From Deinococcus aquatilis DSM 23025 (GTDB lineage: Bacteria; Deinococcota; Deinococci; Deinococcales; Deinococcaceae): 21,656 nucleotides of DNA. Positions 13,587 through 20,427 of this stretch are shown here, piece by piece (positions within the stretch are counted from its first letter, which is position 1; every line of letters starts with the position of its first letter). The stretch lies in contig NZ_KB899761.1 of NCBI RefSeq assembly GCF_000378445.1, forward strand, positions 1-21,656, read 5' to 3'. The position numbers and the translations under genes are program-made. The notes under the pieces were generated by a model that was given only the letters and a program-made list of their open reading frames with translations, was not told the origin of the DNA and made no database searches.

Positions 13587-14148
13587 CCCCCCCGCTCTGG
13601 AGTTACCGTCCCCCAGCACGCTGAGTGCCCTGGTGTTCAACCTGACACAGGACGCCGCCATCACCGGAAAGAAACAGGCTGAAGACCTCGGGGACGGCCT
13701 GCGGCTGCACGCCTATCCCGTGGAGGGCGGCCCTATGGGGGTCGGGGTGGCCCTCAGCCATCTGGGTCAACCCCCTGGCGACGCACTGGCCCGTGAGCTT
13801 CAGCAGGCCCTAGGCTGGCGCTGGACAGACGTCAGCCATCTGGAGCACGGGGGCCGGCACTGGGTCAAGCTTGAAGCCAGAGCCGCGCCCGAGCCGCCTC
13901 CACCCCAGGCACAACCGCCACCCAAAGAAGACAACCCATCGAGCTCGGTGATCCGCGCATTGCTGGATCTAGGCCCGTGGGTCAATCACAGCCTAACGGC
14001 AGGCATGCAAACCATTCGTACCGCAGCCCTCCAAAACATGAAAAGAGACGAACTGCTGGATGAGTACCGCTGGATGTGTCGGCACTGGCCGGACGCTGTG
14101 ACAGCGGGGCTCGCGCAGATCAATGCAACCGACGTCACAGGGGCGTGA
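13531..14148 (+). CDS. Unknown 205-residue protein
   Basis: The start ATG at 13531 (MAPKRKSAAPTLL) has GAGG six bases upstream and lies 56 bases inside the previous gene, in a different frame. The first half (LSALVFNLTQDAAITGKKQA, VGVALSHLGQPPGDALAREL, GGRHWVKLEAR) looks like a compact domain. A proline-rich linker (PEPPPPQAQPPPKE) leads to a helical C-terminal part (VIRALLDLGPWVNHSLTAGM, MKRDELLDEYRWMCRHWPDA). No family recognised. As the last gene before the dyad-rich region and rep, it may have a replication-related role, but that is only context. Confidence 0.65.
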   Translation: MAPKRKSAAPTLLQHSATDPPALELPSPSTLSALVFNLTQDAAITGKKQAEDLGDGLRLHAYPVEGGPMGVGVALSHLGQPPGDALARELQQALGWRWTDVSHLEHGGRHWVKLEARAAPEPPPPQAQPPPKEDNPSSSVIRALLDLGPWVNHSLTAGMQTIRTAALQNMKRDELLDEYRWMCRHWPDAVTAGLAQINATDVTGA

Positions 14149-14396
14149 TACGCTGGGGGAACTGAGTAGGTCACCTATAACTCGTGACCAAAAGGCGGAC
14201 GCCCCAGTGCAGCAAACACTAGAGCGTCCGTACAGCAAAGGGTTTTTATCCGAGGCCCTTCGAACCTGGCAGGTCCCTTGCGGGATCGCAGCCTGCACCT
14301 ATGTTAGCCGACATAGGCGCTAGGGTCAACGTCCTTATACGTTGATCTTTCCCCTGTAAAGGGAGGCCCTCAATTTTCGGCCCTGAGGAAACTACT
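14149..14396. promoter_or_regulatory. Dyad-rich leader upstream of the replication gene
   Basis: At least five inverted repeats in 230 bases: GGTCAC/GTGACC (14169-14174, 14184-14189); CGGACGC/GCGTCCG (14196-14202, 14224-14230); CCTATGT/ACATAGG (14298-14304, 14311-14317); TCAACGT/ACGTTGA (14326-14332, 14339-14345); and CCTCA/TGAGG (14368-14372, 14384-14388). The last would pair with the rep ribosome binding site. A TATCCGAG at 14247-14254 resembles the iterons inside rep. It may be an RNA-level or protein-level copy-control region. Confidence 0.55.
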
Positions 14397-15890
14397 GTGA
14401 GTCGCGACAATACGCCCACCCCGACCGTGCAGGCCATTGGCGAGCTGCACCTCGAAGGCAACATCATTCCGCACAGCTTTTTCACCCGCCGCGAATTCAA
14501 AAGCGACTACGGCATCACCCAGCACATCGCCATCATGATCTACGCCGATGACCTGTACTGGTACCGCCCGACCTACCACCGGGACGAGCTGACAGGCAAG
14601 CTCCTCAAGACCACCCGCAAGTTTGAAGCCGATAAATTGCAACGCACCTATGACTATTACGCCGGACTATTCGGGGTCAGCAAACAACAGGCCACCGATG
14701 CCGTGAAGTTCCTGGTTGACCGGGGACTGATTACCCGCGAGTTCCGTACCATCCGGTTGGCTGATGGCCGTAAGGCATCGAACGTCATGTATGTGGAACC
14801 TGTTGTGGAAGCCCTTAAGGTGCTTCTGCAAGCAGATGAGCGCGGTGGCGATGGGTGGTTCTGGGTTGCTGAGCCTCCCAAGCCTAATGTCAAAAAGACC
14901 AAGGATGGAGAGGGGGAGGGTATCCCGAATAAAAGGGATACCTATCCCGAACATTCCAGATACGTATCCGATCTATCCGGGAGACGTATCCGGAATACTC
15001 GGGATACAAATACAGAGACTTCTACAGAGATTTCTTCAAAGACTTCCCCAAAGAATTCATCATCAACATCAGGCCCCCCTCAAGCCGTGACCGTCACGGT
15101 TCAGGATGATGATGATTTCTCGGCTGGCGCCGAACCCCACGGCACACCGCCAACGGTGGAAGGGAGCGAAGGTCTGCCCCTCACAGGAAAGAAGTCAGCT
15201 GAGATGGAAGGTGGGGAAACAGAATCTAAAATTCCTGCCCTTGAAACTATTCCGGGCGGCGCGGCGCTGCTGGCGCTGGCCCCAATTCCCCGGCAGGTGC
15301 TCGAAGCCCGGTCCGCCCGGGACCCGCTGGAAATGAAGTCCCTCCGGGCGCTGCTGTTTTGCAGCAACAAGAGCCGAATCGGGGAGCTGCACACCCGCCT
15401 GAGTCTGCCGACCAGCGTGAAGGGCATTCCCCGCGAGCTGTTCACCCGCCTGACCGATGACGAGATTGGGCAGGCCATTACTGCCGCCCGACTGGATGTC
15501 AGCCTGACCACCGGAGGCTTCGAGCGCCTCGCCGTGCTGGGCCTTGATCGCCTGATCGGGGAGCCGCTGACCCTGGCAATGATCAAGGGTGAGGCCGAGT
15601 CCAGATCCGCTCTTGCCCCCCAGGGCCGGGCCTACGACGTGAAGAACGATCCCGCCCGCGCCTCTACTACCCAGCAGTCGACTGAACCCGTCGAGGACGC
15701 GCCCCGGGTGGATTTTGCGAAGTACCTCGGTCTCTGGGAACTGAAAGCCAACCCGAATCAAGTGGTCGATGTGGTGCAGGTCCAGGAACGTCCGGGCAGC
15801 ACGCCGCTGTTGCACCTGAAGACCGAGGACACGCTGACGGTCACAGACATTACGCTCAAGTACCGTCGCCCCCCCTACGCTGCGGGTTAA
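14397..15890 (+). CDS. Plasmid/phage replication initiator-like protein with winged helix
   Basis: 497 residues from GTG 14397, which has GAGG eight bases upstream. The N-terminal 140 residues (GNIIPHSFFTRREFKSDYGI, YADDLYWYRP, FEADKLQRTYDYYAGLFGVS, KQQATDAVKFLVDRGLITRE) form the winged-helix domain seen in phage replisome organizers and related plasmid replication proteins. Residues about 165-290 are a low-complexity, Ser/Thr/Glu-rich linker, which at DNA level carries the iterons and 12-bp repeats. The C-terminal half (LKSLRALLFCSNKSRIGELH region, FTRLTDDEIGQAITAARLD, VVDVVQVQERPGSTPLLHLK) may recruit helicase or loader. The origin is probably inside the gene, so the protein would act in cis on its own coding sequence. 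Expression may be limited by hairpins in the leader. The exact family cannot be named from reading alone. Confidence 0.75.
   Translation: MSRDNTPTPTVQAIGELHLEGNIIPHSFFTRREFKSDYGITQHIAIMIYADDLYWYRPTYHRDELTGKLLKTTRKFEADKLQRTYDYYAGLFGVSKQQATDAVKFLVDRGLITREFRTIRLADGRKASNVMYVEPVVEALKVLLQADERGGDGWFWVAEPPKPNVKKTKDGEGEGIPNKRDTYPEHSRYVSDLSGRRIRNTRDTNTETSTEISSKTSPKNSSSTSGPPQAVTVTVQDDDDFSAGAEPHGTPPTVEGSEGLPLTGKKSAEMEGGETESKIPALETIPGGAALLALAPIPRQVLEARSARDPLEMKSLRALLFCSNKSRIGELHTRLSLPTSVKGIPRELFTRLTDDEIGQAITAARLDVSLTTGGFERLAVLGLDRLIGEPLTLAMIKGEAESRSALAPQGRAYDVKNDPARASTTQQSTEPVEDAPRVDFAKYLGLWELKANPNQVVDVVQVQERPGSTPLLHLKTEDTLTVTDITLKYRRPPYAAG
14921..15008 (+). repeat. Four 22-bp iterons inside rep: putative replication origin
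   Basis: Iterons start at 14921, 14943, 14965 and 14987, exactly 22 bases apart. Each begins TATCCCGAA or TATCCG and (less strictly in the third) ends GGGATAC, so each also has internal dyad character. Because 22 is not a multiple of three, successive iterons are read in different frames and encode different peptides. The repetition must therefore be maintained at DNA level. An initiator gene with iterons at its centre is the layout of the lambda O gene and oriλ. Confidence 0.75.
15012..15059 (+). repeat. Four 12-bp A-rich repeats next to the iterons, possible unwinding element
   Basis: ACAGAGACTTCT, ACAGAGATTTCT, TCAAAGACTTCC and CCAAAGAATTCA run in tandem three bases after the last iteron. 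They are more A+T-rich than the rest of the gene and encode TETS-TEIS-SKTS-PKNS. They occupy the place of the AT-rich unwinding segment in iteron origins. Being a multiple of three, this array could alternatively reflect protein-level repetition. Confidence 0.5.
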
Positions 15891-15898
15891 CACATACA

Positions 15899-15963
15899 TG
15901 AATCCGACCTCTCACCCTCCTCGTCCTTCTCTCAAGTTGTCTGACACACTGATCCACACATGA
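15899..15963 (+). CDS. Possible 21-codon leader peptide
   Basis: ATG 15899 opens MNPTSHPPRPSLKLSDTLIH and stops at TGA 15961-15963, overlapping the next gene's ATG as ATGA. The overlap suggests coupling. There is no ribosome binding site, however, and the peptide is too short to judge, so it may be chance. Confidence 0.25.
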
Positions 15964-16005
15964 GCGACCCCTACCTCACCACTGAAGACCTGAAAGATCG
16001 GGGCT
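15960..16005 (+). pseudogene. 5' fragment of a gene interrupted by an IS3 element
   Basis: ATG 15960 gives MSDPYLTTEDLKDRG, and then the frame enters the IS and stops. Removing the IS and one copy of the GCT duplication joins this exactly in frame to the fragment at 17275-17789 (the junction codon TGG restores DRGWTLGMIRALL). The restored gene is 185 codons plus stop. Confidence 0.8.
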
Positions 16006-16091
16006 TGGACTGACCCCCTTGGACAGGACCACAGGCCAAGACACTTCGCCCCAGTCAGCGGATAGGCTGATTGCATCGCGAAGGAGATCAG

Positions 16092-16391
16092 ATGCCAGGA
16101 CGAAATCACAGCCGCGACTTCAAACTTGAGGTGGTCAGCCAGATCAACGCCGGTCAGCACACCACCGCCCATCTGAGCCGAACCCATTCATTGGCTCCGA
16201 GCCTGATTCATCGCTGGCGCAAAGAGGTTGAGGCGCGTGGAGAAGCCGCTTTTACCGATGGTGCCACGACGGACCGTAGCGACGAACTCCGGATCGCTGA
16301 ATTGGAACGGTATTGTGGTCAGCTCGCTTTGGAGAACTCCATTCTGAAAAAATCGTTGGCGACGTACCGCTCGAAAAACGGCACCAAATGA
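16092..16391 (+). CDS. IS3-family transposase OrfA
   Basis: 99 residues. The start ATG at 16092 (MPGRNHSRDFKLEVVSQINA) is preceded by GAAGGAG. The helix-turn-helix (GQHTTAHLSRTHSLAPSLIH-RW) binds the element's ends, and IAELERYCGQLALENSILKK is the leucine zipper that dimerises with the OrfAB fusion. The zipper codons contain AAAAAA (16347-16352), aligned as AAA-AAA in the OrfA frame, a slippery site from which a -1 shift would continue into OrfB. OrfA alone typically moderates transposition. Its stop overlaps the orfB ATG at 16388 (ATGA). Confidence 0.9.
   Translation: MPGRNHSRDFKLEVVSQINAGQHTTAHLSRTHSLAPSLIHRWRKEVEARGEAAFTDGATTDRSDELRIAELERYCGQLALENSILKKSLATYRSKNGTK
16347..16353 (+). promoter_or_regulatory. 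Probable -1 programmed frameshift site in IS3
   Basis: Run AAAAAAT within CTGAAAAAATCG. The OrfA frame reads AAA-AAA, and a one-base backward slip gives KIVGDVPLEKRHQMIS, joining the OrfB frame and producing the active OrfAB transposase, as known for this family. Confidence 0.65.
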
Positions 16392-17233
16392 TTTCGGATG
16401 CGCGAGTCGCGCATCCCACGGTGTCGGTACGTCGCTTGTGTGAGCTGCACGCGGTCAGTCGGTCTTGGTATCTGGGTCAGCAGACTCGGAGACCAGTGGA
16501 CCCGGATCTTGGGCTGGCCCAAGAGATTGAGGCCATCGCGCTGAAGTGGACGGGTTACGGGTACCGTCGAGTCACTCATGAACTGGCCCGCCGGGGACGC
16601 CCGATCAATCACAAGCGCGTCTTACGGGTGATGCGAGCAGGAGGGTTGTTATGCCGTCCCAAACGGCGGTTTCAGGCCACCACGGACTCGACACACAGCG
16701 AACGTCGGTTTGCGAATCTGCTGCCGACCGTGGTTCCGACTCAACCCAACCAAGTCTGGCAAGTCGATCTGACTTACGTTCGGGTCAGACAGGGCTTTGT
16801 GTACCTCGCCTGCGTCCTCGACAGTTTCACTCGAGAAATCGTGGGCTGGGCCATGTCCAAGTGTATTGACGCGGCGCTGGCCGTGAGGGCACTCAACAAC
16901 GCGCTTGGGGCGCGTTGCCCAGCTCCAGGTCTCCTCCACCATTCTGACCAGGGGTCTCAATATGCGAGTCGCGTCTACGTTGATCGGCTTCAAGAGGCTG
17001 GGTTGATTCCCAGTATGTCCAGAAAGGGCAACCCCTACGACAACGCCCGCATGGAGAGTTTTTACAAAACCCTGAAAACAGAAGAAGTCGATCTACAGGA
17101 CTATCTCGACTTTGACGACGCACAGCGCCACATCCACCACTTCATCGGTCAGCTATATAACCAGGAACGTCTGCATTCCAGTTTGGGGTATGTCCCACCG
17201 GCCGAGTTTGCCACCCGCTATCATGCCGCCTAG
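16388..17233 (+). CDS. IS3-family transposase OrfB (catalytic)
   Basis: 281 residues if started at ATG 16388. In the cell the active form is the OrfAB frameshift fusion, whose OrfB frame is open from about 16313. The HTH_21 segment (DARVAHPTVSVRRLCELHAV) is followed by the rve integrase core. Its triad is Asp127 (WQVDLTYV), Asp187 (HHSDQGSQYAS) and Glu223 (DNARMESFYKTLK), with 35 residues between the second Asp and the Glu, the DD(35)E signature. The C-terminus YNQERLHSSLGYVPPAEFAT is typical. No damage is visible. Confidence 0.94.
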   Translation: MISDARVAHPTVSVRRLCELHAVSRSWYLGQQTRRPVDPDLGLAQEIEAIALKWTGYGYRRVTHELARRGRPINHKRVLRVMRAGGLLCRPKRRFQATTDSTHSERRFANLLPTVVPTQPNQVWQVDLTYVRVRQGFVYLACVLDSFTREIVGWAMSKCIDAALAVRALNNALGARCPAPGLLHHSDQGSQYASRVYVDRLQEAGLIPSMSRKGNPYDNARMESFYKTLKTEEVDLQDYLDFDDAQRHIHHFIGQLYNQERLHSSLGYVPPAEFATRYHAA

Positions 17234-17274
17234 AAGTGACTTGCCTGCTGGCCCGGTACTTTGGGTTCACTCCA

Positions 17275-17789
17275 GCTGGACCCTGGGGATGATCCGAGCG
17301 CTCCTGAACACCCATGATCATGAGCGCTGGACCAACAGAGCTGGCCATCACCTCTCCAAGTCAATCAAGCTGTATCTCGGAACACGTGTGATGCAATTAG
17401 AGACGACCGAAGCGTTTCAGCACGCCCAAGAACGGGCCAGAGCCCATGGGGTGTTGATGCTCAAAGCGGCCCAGACCCGTCAAGCCTGGGAAGTCAGGAC
17501 CCTGACCCGGTATGAAGCTCTTTCGCTCCCGGAGATACATCCCGTCAGGGTGGAGGGGGACCCTGCTTACCGGGAAGAACTCTGGCAGCTGCATCTCCGG
17601 GACTTTTACCGCTGGCAACAGCAACACGATCCATTGTTGTCCGGGCTGTCTCAAACCGTTCGTCGGGCGGCAGAATATCGACTCCGGCAGCGCTATCAGG
17701 GCGAGGTATACCGGGCCTATGGCTGGCTGATAGAGACTCAACAGCTGAAAGGTTCAGGCAAAGGTCAGGCCGCCACTGAAGACTGCTGA
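17275..17789 (+). pseudogene. 3' fragment of the IS-interrupted gene
   Basis: It continues WTLGMIRALLNTHDHERWTN, then KLYLGTRVMQLETTEAFQHA and long charged helices (QERARAHGVLMLKAAQTRQA, HLRDFYRWQQQHDPLLSGLS, YRLRQRYQGEVYRAYGWLIE). With the 5' fragment it makes a soluble, helix-rich protein of 185 residues. The opening L-T-x-x-D-L-K-x-R-G-W-T-x-x-x-I-R-x-x-L is a pattern I associate with uncharacterised Deinococcus proteins and may be a small DNA-binding head, but no function can be named. It overlaps the convergent gene at 17765 by 25 bases. Confidence 0.7.
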
Positions 17790-18058
17790 GAGGACAAGAG
17801 CCGCAATCGGCGTTGGGCCATGCCCGTCACCCACACCCTTGCACTCAAACTGGAACGGGGCCAGCTCAGGTGGTGGGTTTCCAAATCTCGCACGATCGCT
17901 TCAACGGCCGCTTCCTGATCGACCACTTGGGCATGCTGCGCTAAGGCAAACAGCAACGGAGCAAACACTTGACAGCAGGTCTGAAGGGCTTGGGGCTCCT
18001 CTCGTCCGAAGCCTTGTAAGGCGGCCTCAGCGGCCGCAGCTTGGGGAGATGAGTTCAT
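17765..18058 (-). CDS. Unknown 97-residue protein, weak resemblance to sigma-70 region 2
   Basis: Product MNSSPQAAAAEAALQGFGRE, then CCQVFAPLLFALAQHAQVVD, then QEAAVEAIVRDLETHHLSWP and SSLSARVWVTGMAQRRLRLL. The run APLLFALA...AVEAIV.DL...SLSARVWV..MAQRRLR resembles region 2 of ECF sigma factors (APLLFALA, D-x-E-D, SLRAWL..IARRR), but the acidic core-binding motif is missing and there is no region 4. It could be a degenerate sigma fragment or an unrelated small helical protein. A GTG one codon upstream is an alternative start, and no ribosome binding site is evident. Confidence 0.45.
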   Translation of the reverse strand: MNSSPQAAAAEAALQGFGREEPQALQTCCQVFAPLLFALAQHAQVVDQEAAVEAIVRDLETHHLSWPRSSLSARVWVTGMAQRRLRLLSSQQSSVAA

Positions 18059-18245
18059 CACTGCAGTGTGAGCTTTGGATGATCATCTCAGATTTGCCTG
18101 GCTTGAGCAGAGGCTCATCCGGTGGGGGAGGGACACCGAACTGCTGCCCCAGATGGTGTTCTGACGGTCCCCTCTGCACCTTTCAATCTTGTATCTGATC
18201 ATCCTGCCCTGGCCTGCGCCTGAGCGGGTAGAGGAGCTGCCCCAC

Positions 18246-18452
18246 ATGCCCAAAGACAAAATCCCCACCTATCACCAGACCCACCCGCCCGACCTCGCCA
18301 CCGCCGACGCCCTCAACCTTGCAGGCCTGCAACCCGCCGATGACCAGAAAGTCGCCGCGCTCTTCAAACTCCGGAAGGGCAACACAGAGCGGCTCACGGG
18401 CCTCTTCCGCCGGTCAGATGCGGTGCCCCTGCAGGCAAAGGAAGAGGCGTGA
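18246..18452 (+). CDS. Unknown 68-residue hydrophilic protein
   Basis: ATG 18246 (MPKDKIPTYHQTHPPDLATA) has GAGGAG nine bases upstream; the upstream extension of the frame has no protein character. The rest, DALNLAGLQPADDQKVAALF and KLRKGNTERLTGLFRRSDAV, is a charged helical segment. No family recognised. It stands alone between the sigma-like gene and the long gene-free stretch. Confidence 0.55.
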   Translation: MPKDKIPTYHQTHPPDLATADALNLAGLQPADDQKVAALFKLRKGNTERLTGLFRRSDAVPLQAKEEA

Positions 18453-19195
18453 GTCTGCCAGTTCACCCCCGAATTCCCGAAGAGTTCAACGGCTTTTTGA
18501 AATCACAGACACCCACTCAAGTATCTGGGCTCGGGCCCACCAGTCATGTTGAGCACAACCCATGACTTCCCTTTGCCCCAGTTGAATTCGGGTTGACCGA
18601 ATACGCTTCTACGACGCCATTCGATCAATGACCAGCGTATTGAATCTCACCAATAATTTCTCTAACAAAACTATTACAACGCTAAGCGAAATCAAATGTA
18701 GGCAGACGATTTCTAGCTAAGATGCTGTTGCCATATTTGAGCTTGGTAGAGCTATGTCAATCTCATCCTTGTTCAAAAACAATGAGATCCCTGATATCTA
18801 ATTAAACACTTAGTACTGCACCTTCAGTAGTATGGCTTTCTGTATCAAACTTACCTGAGTCTAAAATTGCTGACGCCTATGATCAGTAAGTTGGCTGTCT
18901 TTACAAATTCAGCCCTCTATCCAATTGATCCTTAGGAATCAAAGATATTCTTCCCCCCAGCGGAATTTGCTGGGGGAGGTAGGGTGGACCAATTACCGTT
19001 CTCACTCTGTATCAAGTCTTCCAATGGGCTTGACCCTCTCTTGAGAAGGGCATTAGATGATGGGTTACCCCCAACGCTGCCGCAAAAAATGTAAGTAATT
19101 TGTCATTTCTTGCTCTGTAAAATAAACCACAGCAGTAAGCACTCTCTAGCTGCTGTTGAGGTCCAGAAGAGTCTAAGAGAGTTTAAGGAGTTTCT
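18453..19195. promoter_or_regulatory. Long AT-rich gene-free leader with hairpins, upstream of the GTPase operon
   Basis: About 740 bases without a supportable gene and visibly more A+T-rich than its surroundings. It contains hairpin ATCTCA-(TCC)-TTGTT-CAAA-AACAA-TGAGAT (18760-18788), hairpin CCCCCAGC-GGAATTT-GCTGGGGG (18954-18976), and a small CCCT/AGGG dyad near 19034-19050. Neither hairpin is followed by a T-run on the plus strand. The ribosome binding site AAGGAG lies six bases before the 19196 start. The promoter could not be fixed. Confidence 0.5.
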
Positions 19196-19867
19196 ATGGC
19201 TTTGTTCGGTGATCTCAAAGATCACGCACTCACCGATCTAGCAAAAGTACTTAAATCGCAAAGCGGCGCCCTCTTCTTCCATCAGGCCTATCAACATCGC
19301 ACTGTTGAATTAAATCTCTCGCGTGGTCAGGTCCTCTCCCTGTATCTGGACGGCTTTCCAGTCCTAGATCAAGCCCAAGTCCGTGAAATACTTCAGCACC
19401 TTCAGACCCAGGGACAAGGTGCCTTTGAATTTCAACCACTTCCCCTCTCAGCCACCACCTCTGGTTTTCAAGATCTCGCCCTGATCGACTTGCTTCAACC
19501 CTCGGACCTCCCCATTTCTCTCGGTCAGCTGCCTCATCCCGACACCCGTTTCATGCTTTCTGGACTTCCCGTGCCGGTTCCTGCCGCAGTCGCGGAGATC
19601 TGGACGCTGCTCAAGCCCCACCTGGGGTCAGGCGCCAGCAGCGCTGAACTGAGTGTGCAGGTCGGGCGGACCGAATCCGAGGTGCAACGCATGCTGTCCC
19701 GATTACGAGCCTTGGAGCTGGTGACCCCTCAGCGCGCCGGATCGCGCTCAACCGACCACCTGAAAGCCGACGCTCCCGTGGTGCCCAGTGTCCCCGCCGT
19801 TTCTCCGCCCCTGGTCCAGCGCTTTCTCACGGCCCTGCGGCGCCTCACGGGAACGGCCAGAACATGA
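19196..19867 (+). CDS. DUF4388 (PatA-type) domain protein
   Basis: 223 residues. The start has AAGGAG six bases upstream. Residues 1-110 (MALFGDLKDHALTDLAKVLK, SGALFFHQAYQHRTVELNLS, RGQVLSLYLDGFPVLDQAQV, GAFEFQP) match DUF4388, found at the N-terminus of PatA-like regulators and next to small GTPase systems in Deinococcus, cyanobacteria and myxobacteria. Residues about 130-175 (IWTLLKPHLGSGASSAELSV, TESEVQRMLSRLRALELV) look like a winged-helix segment. A basic, Arg-rich helix ends the protein (LVQRFLTALRRLTG). It overlaps the GTPase start by ATGA and probably acts as its partner or effector. Confidence 0.8.
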   Translation: MALFGDLKDHALTDLAKVLKSQSGALFFHQAYQHRTVELNLSRGQVLSLYLDGFPVLDQAQVREILQHLQTQGQGAFEFQPLPLSATTSGFQDLALIDLLQPSDLPISLGQLPHPDTRFMLSGLPVPVPAAVAEIWTLLKPHLGSGASSAELSVQVGRTESEVQRMLSRLRALELVTPQRAGSRSTDHLKADAPVVPSVPAVSPPLVQRFLTALRRLTGTART

Positions 19868-20427
19868 CGTCCGTCCACAGGCCTCTCAAAGTGGTGGTGG
19901 CTGGTCCCGTCGGGGCTGGTAAGACCACCTTCGTCCAGACCATCTCTGAAACCGCCGTGATCGCCACCGATGTCGAAGCCAGCGAAGACATCGGCAAACT
20001 CAATACCACCGTGGCCTTCGACTTCGGCACCCTGCGCCTGGACGGACAGGAACTGCATCTCTACGGTACTCCCGGACAAGACCGCTTCAGTTTCATGTGG
20101 GAAGTGCTGTGCGAGGGCGCCCTGGGACTGGTGCTGCTGGTGGCCGGAGATCGCCCACAGGATTTTTTACATGCGCGCAACATTCTCGACTTCATCACCA
20201 GCCGGAACCCCATCCCGTTTCTGGTTGGGGTGACCCGGCAGGATCAAGGGCGGGTCTGGCAACCCAGTGACGTCGCTCTGTACTTTGACCTCCCGGAACG
20301 TCAAGTGGTGGGCCTGAATGCCACCGATCCCGCAGAAGGTCGCGGCTTGCTGGCGAACCTGTTGGAACTCACCTTAACCCCTCTCCTCGCCCCGGAACTG
20401 GGCGACACGAACCCAAGGAGCTTCTGA
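19864..20427 (+). CDS. Small Ras-like GTPase (MglA/CvnD-like)
   Basis: 187 residues. P-loop GPVGAGKTT (14-22). TTVAFDFGTLRLDG corresponds to switch I and the interswitch. YGTPGQDRFSFMWEVL is the G3/switch II region, with Thr-Pro in place of the usual Asp. VGVTRQDQG stands for the G4 (N/T)KxD motif. This group comprises the ATP/GTP-binding proteins of Streptomyces conservons and relatives of MglA, cytoplasmic switches paired with roadblock proteins. It is sandwiched between DUF4388 and roadblock genes with ATGA and TGATG overlaps, so all are co-translated. The roadblock protein may control its nucleotide cycle, as MglB does for MglA. Replacement of the G3 Asp suggests altered hydrolysis. Confidence 0.9.
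   Translation: MTSVHRPLKVVVAGPVGAGKTTFVQTISETAVIATDVEASEDIGKLNTTVAFDFGTLRLDGQELHLYGTPGQDRFSFMWEVLCEGALGLVLLVAGDRPQDFLHARNILDFITSRNPIPFLVGVTRQDQGRVWQPSDVALYFDLPERQVVGLNATDPAEGRGLLANLLELTLTPLLAPELGDTNPRSF

Larger units (their letters stand above)
16006..17274 (+). mobile_element. Intact IS3-family element with GCT target duplication
   Basis: 1269 bp. The ends are imperfect inverted repeats: the left starts TGGACTGACCCCC and the right, read on the other strand, starts TGGAGTGAACCC. The direct duplication GCT lies at 16003-16005 and 17275-17277, the 3-bp length usual for many IS3 members. It contains overlapping orfA and orfB with a -1 frameshift window. The target duplication is intact and the transposase undamaged, so the insertion is probably recent. 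Confidence 0.9.

Noticed and set aside
15195..15899. 234-codon reverse open frame
   Set aside because: Antisense to the C-terminal half of rep; no start signal or recognisable domain.
16006..16020. Initial placement of the IS left end at TGACCC (16011)
   Set aside because: That placement gave no target duplication. Extending the repeats to TGGA..TCCA gives a GCT duplication and restores the interrupted reading frame.
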